Source of the DNA: a bacterium
GTDB taxonomy: Bacteria; Bdellovibrionota; Bacteriovoracia; Bacteriovoracales; Bacteriovoracaceae
Assembly (NCBI GenBank): GCA_030425045.1
Contig: JAUHVL010000028.1
Location: 1 to 42,373, forward strand
Direction of reading: 5' to 3'
DNA length: 42,373 bases
Positions 24,198-31,976 of the stretch are shown here, in pieces (within the stretch, counting starts at the first letter, position 1; the number at the start of each line of letters is the position of its first letter). Below the pieces are notes generated by a model. It saw nothing but the letters and a program-made list of their open reading frames with translations, was not told the origin of the DNA and did not search any database. The position numbers and the translations under genes were made by a program.

Positions 24198-25519
24198 AAG
24201 TGACTCTTATCAAATCATCTATGAGTCCCCATAAAGTAAGAGATGCCATGGAGCCACTAGAGATCGTCATGTTGGCCTCCTATACTCCAAGTGATATTGA
24301 AGTCAATTTTTATGATGATCGGATTGAACAGATCAACTTTGATGCCCCTACAGACTTGGTGGCCATCACCACTTTAACTTTTACCGCAAGAAGATCTTAT
24401 CAAATTGCCCTTGAATACAAAAAAAGAGGCGTTCCAGTTGTCATGGGAGGCTACCACGCCACTTTCTTACCAGAGGAAGCCTTACAGTTTTGTGACTCAG
24501 TGGTGGCCGGAGATGCAGAGAAAACATGGCCTGAACTTCTGAGAGATTTCAAAAATGGCAAAATGAAAAAACTTTATACCGCCAAAAACGATTACCCTCT
24601 CGATAATATCGTCCTAGATCGGAGTTTTATGGCCGATAAAAAATATACGCCGATCAAGCTGATTCAATTTGGTCGTGGCTGTCGCTTTAATTGTGACTTT
24701 TGTTCAATCAAAACATTTTATGGCAATTACTTGGGACAAAGGCCCATTGATGATGTGGTAAAAGAGATTGAGTCTCTCAATTCTCGTCACCTCTTTATCG
24801 TCGATGACAATCTCTTTTCTTATAAAGATAAACTCAAAGAGTTTTTAAGAGCACTTATTCCGCTCAATGTTTATTGGTCTTCTCAAATCAGTATCGATGT
24901 CACGCGAGATAAAGAGCTAATGGCCTTAATGCGTGATAGTGGCTGCGTCTCCGTTGTGGTGGGAATTGAGTCTCTCAATCAAAAATCACTTAATGAAATG
25001 AAAAAAGGTTGGAACACACGTCATGGTTCATACTTTGAGGCCATGAAAGTTTTTAATGACCACGGCATTATGATCTATGGAACATTTGTTCATGGCTTTG
25101 ATAACGATACACCTGACACTTTAAAACTAAACCTCGAATTTGCTCTACGAAGTAAACTCTTTTTGGCCAACTTCAACCCCCTGATCCCAACACCTGGAGC
25201 TGGCATTTATGATCGTTTAAAAAAAGAAGGCCGACTAATTAACGATCCTTGGTGGCTCGATCCCCATTACCGCTGGGGTGACCCCCCTTTTATTCCCAAA
25301 AATATGACCGTCGATGAATTAAGAGATGGCTGTCAACAAATGCGAATCGAGTTTAGTAGTATTTCAAATATTCTTTCACGCCTCTCAAATTACGACAGCA
25401 CCATGTCCTCACGTTATCACCTATTGGGCTTTTTACTGACAAATTATATTTATCGTTATGAAGTTAGAGTGAAGCATGGAACTCCACTTAGTGATCCTGA
25501 AATTCCGTTAACGTTGTAA
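24194..25519 (+). CDS. B12-binding-type radical SAM enzyme (second paralogue)
   Basis: The 441-residue enzyme has the same plan as the one at 21865-23277: an N-terminal cobalamin-binding-type domain (VPVVMGGYHATFLPEE), radical SAM cysteines C163, C167 and C170 (RGCRFNCDFC), a core with HLFIVDDNLF and SIDVTRDKELMALMRDSGC, and a C-terminal domain with WWLDPHYRWG. No DxHxxG motif is visible. It begins inside the desaturase stop (ATGA), so it should act in the same step series. It is about 10 bp from the convergent end of the UnbU-UnbV fusion. The reaction is unknown. Confidence 0.88.
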   Translation: MKVTLIKSSMSPHKVRDAMEPLEIVMLASYTPSDIEVNFYDDRIEQINFDAPTDLVAITTLTFTARRSYQIALEYKKRGVPVVMGGYHATFLPEEALQFCDSVVAGDAEKTWPELLRDFKNGKMKKLYTAKNDYPLDNIVLDRSFMADKKYTPIKLIQFGRGCRFNCDFCSIKTFYGNYLGQRPIDDVVKEIESLNSRHLFIVDDNLFSYKDKLKEFLRALIPLNVYWSSQISIDVTRDKELMALMRDSGCVSVVVGIESLNQKSLNEMKKGWNTRHGSYFEAMKVFNDHGIMIYGTFVHGFDNDTPDTLKLNLEFALRSKLFLANFNPLIPTPGAGIYDRLKKEGRLINDPWWLDPHYRWGDPPFIPKNMTVDELRDGCQQMRIEFSSISNILSRLSNYDSTMSSRYHLLGFLLTNYIYRYEVRVKHGTPLSDPEIPLTL

Positions 25520-25527
25520 ATTTCACA

Positions 25528-28299
25528 TCAATTTTTTGAAAAAACCTCAGGCTTGAGAATTATTTTTTGATATTGATTCATCTTAAGATGTTTATACTCT
25601 CGCTGAACTAACCCGCGACACCAATTAATTGTTATCTTTTCAAGGGTCCCCTTACCAAGACCGAGATGAATTCGCGGGTCACTTTGAGCGGAAAAACCGT
25701 TAACGATGGTTTTTTCGATATGTCGTTTTTGTTTTTTATTTTTTTCATCGATGTATTCGACAATCACTTCACTTCCTTGTCCTGAAATATGACAATTGGG
25801 ATGTTTGCTGATGAGTTCTATTCCGATCCAGTTTTTCGCTTCCCCGGTATTATGAAAAACGAGAGGATTTCGAAATAAGGAACTTGCAATAAGATCCATG
25901 CGTCCGTCGTTATCAAAATCGGCCGCGGCCATTCCACGCCAGTTTCCTTCTTGATGTAATCCGACAATTTTCGCGACATCGACAAAGCGAGGATGTCTAT
26001 TTCCTCTATTTAAATAAAGGCGATTTTTTTCTTTGCCATGAATACACATACCACGGATATCACCCCAAGCGTCGATATAGCGATGAATACTTGGGGGTGA
26101 TCTTGCCAGTTTTTCATTCACGTACCAATAATCAGGACATTTTTCGTGACGTTTATCATAAGCATCGTCAACCATACCATTTGCTTGGGCCAGATCTATT
26201 AGACCATCATTATTAAAATCAACTGCTGTGGCCCCCCAGCCAAATCTATTTTCATTTAAGGCCCCCCAGTTAGTGGCCTGGTCCGATACCTCAGGACGAA
26301 AGCCATCATCAGCTTTATCAAAGGCCCATAAAAGTGATCCTTCTGCTTGCAGTGAATGATGAACATTTGAAATATAAACGTCTTGATAACCGTTTTGATC
26401 AAAATCTCCAATCGTCGCATTCATTCCCTTGTAGGTATCCTTACCTATTGTTCCAAATAAACGACCTTCCATATTGATAAAGGAATTATTTCCTTTATTG
26501 AGATAGAGATTATCGGGCCCAAAATCATTGGCAAAATAAAGATCTGTGTAACCATCTTTATTAAAGTCAGCGGTAGCAATGGCCATGGTCCAGCGTTTTT
26601 CATCGATGCCTGTTTGCTCGGGAGTAAGTTTTACAAAGTGTGTGCCTTTATTGAGATAAACTTTATTAACAGAGCCGTTATTGGCCATATGCCAAGAAGC
26701 ATGCATAAAGTTAAACATTCTCCGATCACCATCATATTCTGGTTTTGGTAAAGAAAAGAGATCTAACTGAGGTGGTGTTTCATAGTCATCGAGATGTGTG
26801 GCAATAGTATTTCCCACAACGATTTCTAAAAGCCCATCGTTATTGAGATCAAAGAAATTTGCGGTGGCAGAATTTGAAAACTCAAAGAGTCCCACTTCCT
26901 CGGTAATTTCGGCAAAAGAAAGTTCCCCTGTCTCATTTAGTTTATTGAGAAAAAGACGTGATGAACCTTTCTTTCCAAAGGCAAAAGAGACAAAAAGGTC
27001 TTGGTCGCCATCACTATCAATATCGACAAAATAAGGATTTGCGGGAGCACCATATATTTTCATCTCTTGAAACTTAACCGCCTCTTCAGCAAGTGACACT
27101 CTTTCAAACTTAAAGTCACCTCGATTTAAAAATAGTGCGCCTCTATCCTCTTTTGATTTATGAGCATTAGTAAAAAAGACATCAATCAATCCATCGTTAT
27201 TCACATCAGCAGTGGCCACGCCATCGGTAATGGCCGTGATCCATTTCCCCATATGCTGAACCCTAGGATCTAGAATTTTTAGCATCTCACCTTCTTGGAA
27301 ATTAAAACTCGTTTGAGTGCTGGGAATAAGATTCATCTTAAAATCAAGTTTCTCAATAGACTTCGGAATAAAGTAATAACGATAAACACCAAATCCGATA
27401 AATGAGATTAAGGCCGTCAAAACGATTCTTTTATAATGTCCTGAAGTGAATAGTTTTTCTTTAATATAACTAAATTTATCTTTTGTTCTCATAAGTTCAG
27501 TTCCATGAAGCTTAAACAGCTTATAAGTCCCCATCACTCCTGCGGCATAAAAGAAAGTGTGATAACTGCTAAACAAATGAAAAAGCAGATCCAATATACC
27601 AACGATAATCCCCGCTTTTATTTGAGAACGATGATCGCTTGGTGTGGTGGCAGGATCTGTCAGCATAAAAAAGGTAAAGAGAAAAAATGGTGGTGAAGTA
27701 ATGGTACCGAGAACTAACGTTTCCCAAGGTAAATAATGTTTTATGATAAGGGATCTCAACGTAATTTGAGCTAAATAAGTTAATAAAAAAGAAACAACGA
27801 TAGGTGTTCGATTGATTCCTGGCATGACAAATAAAATCGCAGGCATGGCAATGAAAATACTCATCGCTCCCACACCATTCCACTGATAAGCAGGAGCTGG
27901 TGAGATAAATTCATTGGTAATTAAAAGTGAAAGCACCACCCCCATAAGACCGGGGTTGTAAATATGTCTATTATTAAAAGTAAAAATAAACTTCGTACTA
28001 ACGGCCAAAAAAACAGGAAAGAGAGCAAAGAATGGATTATGGCCATAATTGATAAGTAAGCACAGTCCTAATCCCGTAATGGCCGCACTAAGAATATTGG
28101 CCATGGGAAGCTTGAAACATTTATTATAAAGATACTGAAAACCAACAGCGCCAAAGACAGTTAATAACATTTGAACCGGTGATCGATTAAAGCCAAGCAC
28201 CGTCACACCTAAAATATTATAAATTAGCAGTAAGCTAAAAACGGTGTATCTGGGATCAACCTTGTGAATGATATAGGGTCTTTTAAGAGTCGCTTCCAC
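25528..28299 (-). CDS. Fusion of RnfD/UnbU-like membrane domain with CRTAC1 repeats and ASPIC/UnbV domain
   Basis: The protein is about 923 residues. The N-terminal ~275 residues are eight or so helices of RnfD/NqrB/UnbU type, with RHIYNPGLMGVVL and FTFFMLTDPATTP. Another helix (about 291-308) leads to seven FG-GAP/VCBS-type repeats with Asp-rich calcium-like loops (ADVNNDGLID, VDIDSDGDQD, ADFDNDGRMD and others). The last ~90 residues are an ASPIC/UnbV domain (SAQSDPRIHLGLG). UnbU and UnbV are separate genes in enediyne clusters; here they are one chain. The repeats are probably periplasmic. There is no redox motif for Rnf function. The start is uncertain: GTG 28299, or TTG 28323 with eight more residues; neither has a well-placed ribosome binding site. 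Confidence 0.82.
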   Translation of the reverse strand: MEATLKRPYIIHKVDPRYTVFSLLLIYNILGVTVLGFNRSPVQMLLTVFGAVGFQYLYNKCFKLPMANILSAAITGLGLCLLINYGHNPFFALFPVFLAVSTKFIFTFNNRHIYNPGLMGVVLSLLITNEFISPAPAYQWNGVGAMSIFIAMPAILFVMPGINRTPIVVSFLLTYLAQITLRSLIIKHYLPWETLVLGTITSPPFFLFTFFMLTDPATTPSDHRSQIKAGIIVGILDLLFHLFSSYHTFFYAAGVMGTYKLFKLHGTELMRTKDKFSYIKEKLFTSGHYKRIVLTALISFIGFGVYRYYFIPKSIEKLDFKMNLIPSTQTSFNFQEGEMLKILDPRVQHMGKWITAITDGVATADVNNDGLIDVFFTNAHKSKEDRGALFLNRGDFKFERVSLAEEAVKFQEMKIYGAPANPYFVDIDSDGDQDLFVSFAFGKKGSSRLFLNKLNETGELSFAEITEEVGLFEFSNSATANFFDLNNDGLLEIVVGNTIATHLDDYETPPQLDLFSLPKPEYDGDRRMFNFMHASWHMANNGSVNKVYLNKGTHFVKLTPEQTGIDEKRWTMAIATADFNKDGYTDLYFANDFGPDNLYLNKGNNSFINMEGRLFGTIGKDTYKGMNATIGDFDQNGYQDVYISNVHHSLQAEGSLLWAFDKADDGFRPEVSDQATNWGALNENRFGWGATAVDFNNDGLIDLAQANGMVDDAYDKRHEKCPDYWYVNEKLARSPPSIHRYIDAWGDIRGMCIHGKEKNRLYLNRGNRHPRFVDVAKIVGLHQEGNWRGMAAADFDNDGRMDLIASSLFRNPLVFHNTGEAKNWIGIELISKHPNCHISGQGSEVIVEYIDEKNKKQKRHIEKTIVNGFSAQSDPRIHLGLGKGTLEKITINWCRGLVQREYKHLKMNQYQKIILKPEVFSKN

Positions 28300-28305
28300 C
28301 GCATT

Positions 28306-28335
28306 ATTATAGGACTCCCGCAACTAGCATGTCAC
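28306..28335 (-). promoter_or_regulatory. Strong sigma-70-type promoter for the UnbU-UnbV fusion gene
   Basis: On the minus strand GTGACA (28335-28330), 18 bp and a perfect TATAAT (28311-28306). The expected transcription start, about 28299, coincides with an in-frame GTG, which suggests a leaderless message. Confidence 0.5.
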
Positions 28336-28388
28336 GAAAGAAGATACACGTCCTTTTTTATCAGCCATATACAACACACCATGTCTTT

Positions 28389-28416
28389 TTGTCAGTCCCT
28401 ATATCTATTTGATAAT
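28389..28416 (+). promoter_or_regulatory. Sigma-70-type promoter for the fatty acid hydroxylase-like gene
   Basis: TTGTCA (28389-28394), 16 bp and GATAAT (28411-28416), each 5 of 6 to consensus. The expected start, about 28423, is only 2 bp before the ATG at 28425, and no ribosome binding site exists. Confidence 0.5.
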
Positions 28417-28424
28417 ATTTTGTC

Positions 28425-29111
28425 ATGAGTAAAAGAATTCAAAGGGCCAGAGATATTTTTAGAAAGAAGTTTTACAACGACTCCTATAATGGCACCTTTC
28501 ATGTCTCTGTAGGCTTTCTTCTTTTTTTTCTATTTACAACACTTCCCTGGCCGTTTGTCAGAGAGATTAACATCTTTTCTTTACTCACTTTTATTTTGAG
28601 TTTTATCATTTTTACATTCGCACTTTATTATCAACATCGATTTCCTCAACACAAGCTTATGAGAGGTTTCAAATTCTTTTATAAAATCCACCGTGTACAC
28701 CATAGCTTTTTTGACTATGATCATATGTACGTCGATGATCAAAATGATAATCTTTTTATTTTATTTCCCATCTCTTTTATAATTTCTTATTGTTTAGTGC
28801 TCTTTCCACTATTTTTGTCCCCGCTTCTTTTGATAAATCCTGATACTTTTTTTATCTCTTTAAGTGCTTGTTGTTTTTACTTTTTTTGTCATGAAATTAT
28901 TCATTATTTAGGGCATACAAAGGGAAGTTCGGCCATTTACAAAAATAAGGTGGTGGCCTTTTTATGTGAGCATCATCGGATTCATCATGATAGAAAAGAA
29001 GAACCAGTGGTGAATTTCAATATGATTTTACCACTGGGTGATCTATTTTTTAAAACGTTTAAGACGAAGTCAAAGGCGACAAATCAATCTTTAAATCATA
29101 AGCAGGCTTAA
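28425..29111 (+). CDS. Fatty acid hydroxylase/sterol desaturase superfamily enzyme
   Basis: The 228 residues have four helices and histidine clusters HRVHHS, HEIIHYLGH and EHHRIHHDRKEE, with a final VVNFNMILPLGDLFF segment. This is the pattern of the fatty acid hydroxylase superfamily (sterol C4/C5 oxidases, sphingolipid and carotenoid hydroxylases), a di-iron membrane fold distinct from the desaturases next door. It would hydroxylate or desaturate a lipid in the inner membrane; the substrate is not readable. The last 53 bp overlap the end of the convergent P450 gene. It shares a 125-bp divergent promoter region with the UnbU-UnbV fusion. Confidence 0.85.
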   Translation: MSKRIQRARDIFRKKFYNDSYNGTFHVSVGFLLFFLFTTLPWPFVREINIFSLLTFILSFIIFTFALYYQHRFPQHKLMRGFKFFYKIHRVHHSFFDYDHMYVDDQNDNLFILFPISFIISYCLVLFPLFLSPLLLINPDTFFISLSACCFYFFCHEIIHYLGHTKGSSAIYKNKVVAFLCEHHRIHHDRKEEPVVNFNMILPLGDLFFKTFKTKSKATNQSLNHKQA

Positions 29112-30249
29112 TAGTAGCGTCAGTTCGATGATTTATAAAAGAGCTCATATCTTCATTTGAAAAGCTCAGTTCAAAGTTATCATAAAGATAGTTAAATAAC
29201 TCTTCTAATTCTATTAAAGCAAGAGTTTTTCCCGGACAAAGAGTCGGTCCAAAACCAAAAGGCTTAAAATAGGAATTTCCCTCAAAATTTCTTGCGAGGT
29301 TAAATTCATTTGGATGATCCCAATAGGATTCATGTCGATGGAGAGAGTATAAATTACAAACGACTTCGGCATTATCTGGGATTATCCCACCTGAAAAAGA
29401 ATAATCACCATGACATTTTCTAAGAAGTACTCCAACGGCCGGAAATAACCTTAATGTTTCATTGATAGCACTTGAAACCTGCCCCGAACTCAGCTTGTTT
29501 TTAAGCATAAAATACAAACACCAAATGGCAGTCGATGCCGTGGTTTCGTATCCTGCCGCTAAAACATTCATGACTTGCCCAACGATGGCTTCTTTTGGAA
29601 AATGTGAATGAGCATGCATTAAACTAGGCATTTCTTTATTGTGAAAAGACTTTGCGACCACCTGTTTAATCTCATCAAGCTCATGAACAACTTTTTTAAA
29701 TTGAGAACGCGAGTAAAAAAGTGGATTTTTTTGTTTTTTTGATAATGTTGTCAGCGAGCGATCTATAATTTCTTTAAAGCGATCTTGATACTTATCAAAT
29801 GCATTATCAAAAACAAGTTTATTTATATTTCTAAAAGCATAGGTTTTTGCAAATTCAGTAAAATTAAATTCTTGTTTGGCCTCTTTTGGAATAAGTTCTT
29901 CTAAATGTTTTCTAACGATAAGGCGTTTTTCATTTAAATTACTAAAATTAAGGGTATTGAAAATTCCTTTTCTCGACTTTTTCCACTGCTCTCCCTCTTG
30001 GGCCAAGATACCGTTTTTGACAACCACACCATATGATTTCAGTAGCAAATGTGATCTCCCAAACTTTTGTAGATCATCTTTTAAAATCTCTTCGATGAGA
30101 GAATTATCTCTGGTGACAAATAATTTAAGTGGAAATGTAATTAAAACAGAATCCCCATATAATTCATGTAAACTTTGATAACCAAGACAATAGTTCTCTC
30201 GTATTTTATTAAGGGCCTTCAGTGACTGGAGATAACTTAGTCTTTTCAT
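29059..30249 (-). CDS. Cytochrome P450
   Basis: The 396 residues contain the I-helix AGYETT (232-237), the K-helix ExxR E264-x-x-R267 (NETLRLFP), the meander (HPNEFNLARNF) and the heme loop FGFGPTLCPGK with thiolate Cys338. It is short for a P450 and has no N-terminal membrane anchor, so it is a soluble bacterial type needing a separate redox partner, which is not in the window. It likely hydroxylates or epoxidises a hydrophobic substrate. It begins in an ATGA overlap with the small membrane protein gene, so desaturase B, membrane protein and P450 form one coupled operon. Its 3' end lies antisense to the hydroxylase gene. Confidence 0.93.
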   Translation of the reverse strand: MKRLSYLQSLKALNKIRENYCLGYQSLHELYGDSVLITFPLKLFVTRDNSLIEEILKDDLQKFGRSHLLLKSYGVVVKNGILAQEGEQWKKSRKGIFNTLNFSNLNEKRLIVRKHLEELIPKEAKQEFNFTEFAKTYAFRNINKLVFDNAFDKYQDRFKEIIDRSLTTLSKKQKNPLFYSRSQFKKVVHELDEIKQVVAKSFHNKEMPSLMHAHSHFPKEAIVGQVMNVLAAGYETTASTAIWCLYFMLKNKLSSGQVSSAINETLRLFPAVGVLLRKCHGDYSFSGGIIPDNAEVVCNLYSLHRHESYWDHPNEFNLARNFEGNSYFKPFGFGPTLCPGKTLALIELEELFNYLYDNFELSFSNEDMSSFINHRTDATIKPAYDLKIDLSPLTSS

Positions 30250-30890
30250 TTATCTCCGTCATAAAAAGATACTAACCCAGAGATCCCTTTTCTTTTTCGA
30301 TGTTGAATCTCATAAATGATGGTGGGAAGAGTTATATAAACGACTAATTGAAAAATGATAAGAGGAATTTCATAAACACCATAGGACTTTTGATAATTAA
30401 AATAGGCTATCCATGTTAACAAGATACCTTGCATTCCAAATGTTAAAGGGGCGTAAGCTAATGTAATACTGGCCGGATCCATTCCTTTTGAATACTCGAT
30501 ATTAAAACATTCAATATATTTTTTCGTGAGTGCGTAAGTATCAAAGAGCCAATTCCACAGAGCAAATAAACTAAAGGTTTGAATTGATTTTAACGTCACT
30601 TCAAAGGGAGTGGCGTTTTCTAAGTCAAAGGTATACATGCTTAAACTAAAGAGCATTCCCATAAATGAGCCATTAATAAGACCACTTTGCCATCTTAAAT
30701 GAAAACGTCCACCTAACCTCCACATTCTTTTGACGACAATTCCAAACCACGGAATGGCATAAGAGTAAAGCACGGGAAAAATGATAATCATGCATTTAAA
30801 TTTAAGATCAACGGGGCGGCTATTCCAAAACATAATGGGAATTGGAAAAAAAAGTAACGGAACAAAATACTTATACAGTTTAAAAAACAT
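30246..30890 (-). CDS. Small multi-span membrane protein, unknown function
   Basis: The 214 residues contain about five or six hydrophobic helices with polar links such as KRMWRLGGRFHLRWQSG and KKYIECFNIEYSKGMDP. There are no histidine boxes or other catalytic motifs, and I recognise no family. The start overlaps the desaturase B stop (TAATG) and the stop overlaps the P450 start (ATGA), so it is made in step with both enzymes. A role as membrane scaffold, lipid cyclase-like enzyme or substrate channel for the P450 is possible but unsupported by motif. Confidence 0.75.
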   Translation of the reverse strand: MFFKLYKYFVPLLFFPIPIMFWNSRPVDLKFKCMIIIFPVLYSYAIPWFGIVVKRMWRLGGRFHLRWQSGLINGSFMGMLFSLSMYTFDLENATPFEVTLKSIQTFSLFALWNWLFDTYALTKKYIECFNIEYSKGMDPASITLAYAPLTFGMQGILLTWIAYFNYQKSYGVYEIPLIIFQLVVYITLPTIIYEIQHRKRKGISGLVSFYDGDK

Positions 30891-31792
30891 TAAATATCCA
30901 TATAACTTTTATTAATAAGATCACTTAGACTCATATTTTTTGTCTTTATAACCCATTTGAGCCAATGACATTTTTTCCTAGGGGCAGGGTCTCCAACCAT
31001 GTCACGATATTTCATGCGATAAAATGGCATCGAGGGGTAGAGATGATGATAGCTATGAAAATTAAAATTATAAAAGACAAACAGAGATACCCATTTTGAA
31101 AAGATGAGATCTCGTGAGTAAAGCCCTTGTTCTTTTGGGGAAAACTTATCCTCACCTTCTCCTGGCATCTCAATATGTGCATGATTACTAATAATCACAA
31201 TATCGCCGACAACGAGATAGACAAAAAAGCCAGGAAAGTAATAATAAAAATAAAGTGAAGGTTGAAAAATAATAAAATATAAATGCAAAATCAAAATGAC
31301 AAAAGAAGCTAAATAAATATGTCTTAAAAGATCAGACCTCGCTCCTACTTTTTTATAAGTTTGAGGATTATAAAACACACTAAAAGTGAAAAAAATAGAA
31401 ACGATGGGAAAGCCAATTTTCCACAAAAAATTTACCACCGCTGTTATAAGACTTGGCGGTTTTGCATTTGATGTTCCAAGTGTTGGATCTTTGTATGGAT
31501 TTCCTGTCCATTTATGATGGAGATTATGAAGAATCCGCCATGACTCAAGAGGAGTCCAAACAAAACATGAAACAAAATGTCCAACCAGCTGGTTGAGTCT
31601 TTTGCTTCTAAAATGAGAATTATGGCCACAACTATGAAGGGTGGTAAAACAATGCCAACAGAAAATAAACATCAAGAACTGGCCAATCACCCAAAAGTAA
31701 GTATCTCCGAGGCTCGAAAGATAAATGGATAAGCTGAGAATTATCACATCAAAAAGAAAAAAAAGAGCGCCTAAGCGATCAGTTGCAAACAT
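30890..31792 (-). CDS. Membrane fatty acid desaturase (B)
   Basis: The 300 residues have the three histidine boxes of acyl-lipid desaturases: H53-SCG-H57 with H60 (TLHSCGHNSHF), H89-NL-H92-H93 (ILHNLHHKW) and H246-SY-H249-H250 (NFHSYHHLYP), plus SNHAHIE. Hydrophobic pairs lie between them. It resembles the DesA/omega-type group that uses lipid-bound acyl chains, though the group assignment is tentative. It is first in the coupled operon with the 214-residue membrane protein and the P450. The upstream divergent region (31793-31976) carries two direct-repeat pairs. Confidence 0.87.
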   Translation of the reverse strand: MFATDRLGALFFLFDVIILSLSIYLSSLGDTYFWVIGQFLMFIFCWHCFTTLHSCGHNSHFRSKRLNQLVGHFVSCFVWTPLESWRILHNLHHKWTGNPYKDPTLGTSNAKPPSLITAVVNFLWKIGFPIVSIFFTFSVFYNPQTYKKVGARSDLLRHIYLASFVILILHLYFIIFQPSLYFYYYFPGFFVYLVVGDIVIISNHAHIEMPGEGEDKFSPKEQGLYSRDLIFSKWVSLFVFYNFNFHSYHHLYPSMPFYRMKYRDMVGDPAPRKKCHWLKWVIKTKNMSLSDLINKSYMDI

Positions 31793-31834
31793 GCTTATTA
31801 GGATGGCATTTTATTCCTAGATCAGTCAATTTAT

Positions 31835-31886
31835 AGCAAAACACTCTGGTATTTAAGTTGTGAAAAATTTGTGAAGCAAACACTCT
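31835..31886. promoter_or_regulatory. Direct repeats in a divergent promoter region (operator candidate)
   Basis: AGCAAAACACTCT (31835-31847) is repeated as AGCAAACACTCT (31875-31886), 40 bp apart. Between them TTGTGAA occurs at 31858 and again at 31869, one helical turn apart. All lie between the starts of desaturase B and the 489-residue secreted protein. Confidence 0.3.
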
Positions 31887-31976
31887 CTCAAGCAATGCAT
31901 AAAAGTTAAAAATATTTGTTTTTAAAATAGCAAAATTTACGTTTTAATAATGAGGTAAAGTTTTTCTGGAGGAAAA

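Noticed and set aside
25545-25590. A short CTCA/TGAG hairpin with nearby T runs as a bidirectional terminator between the second radical SAM gene and the UnbU-UnbV fusion.
   Set aside because: The stem is only 4 bp and lies inside the coding end of the fusion gene; too weak to call.
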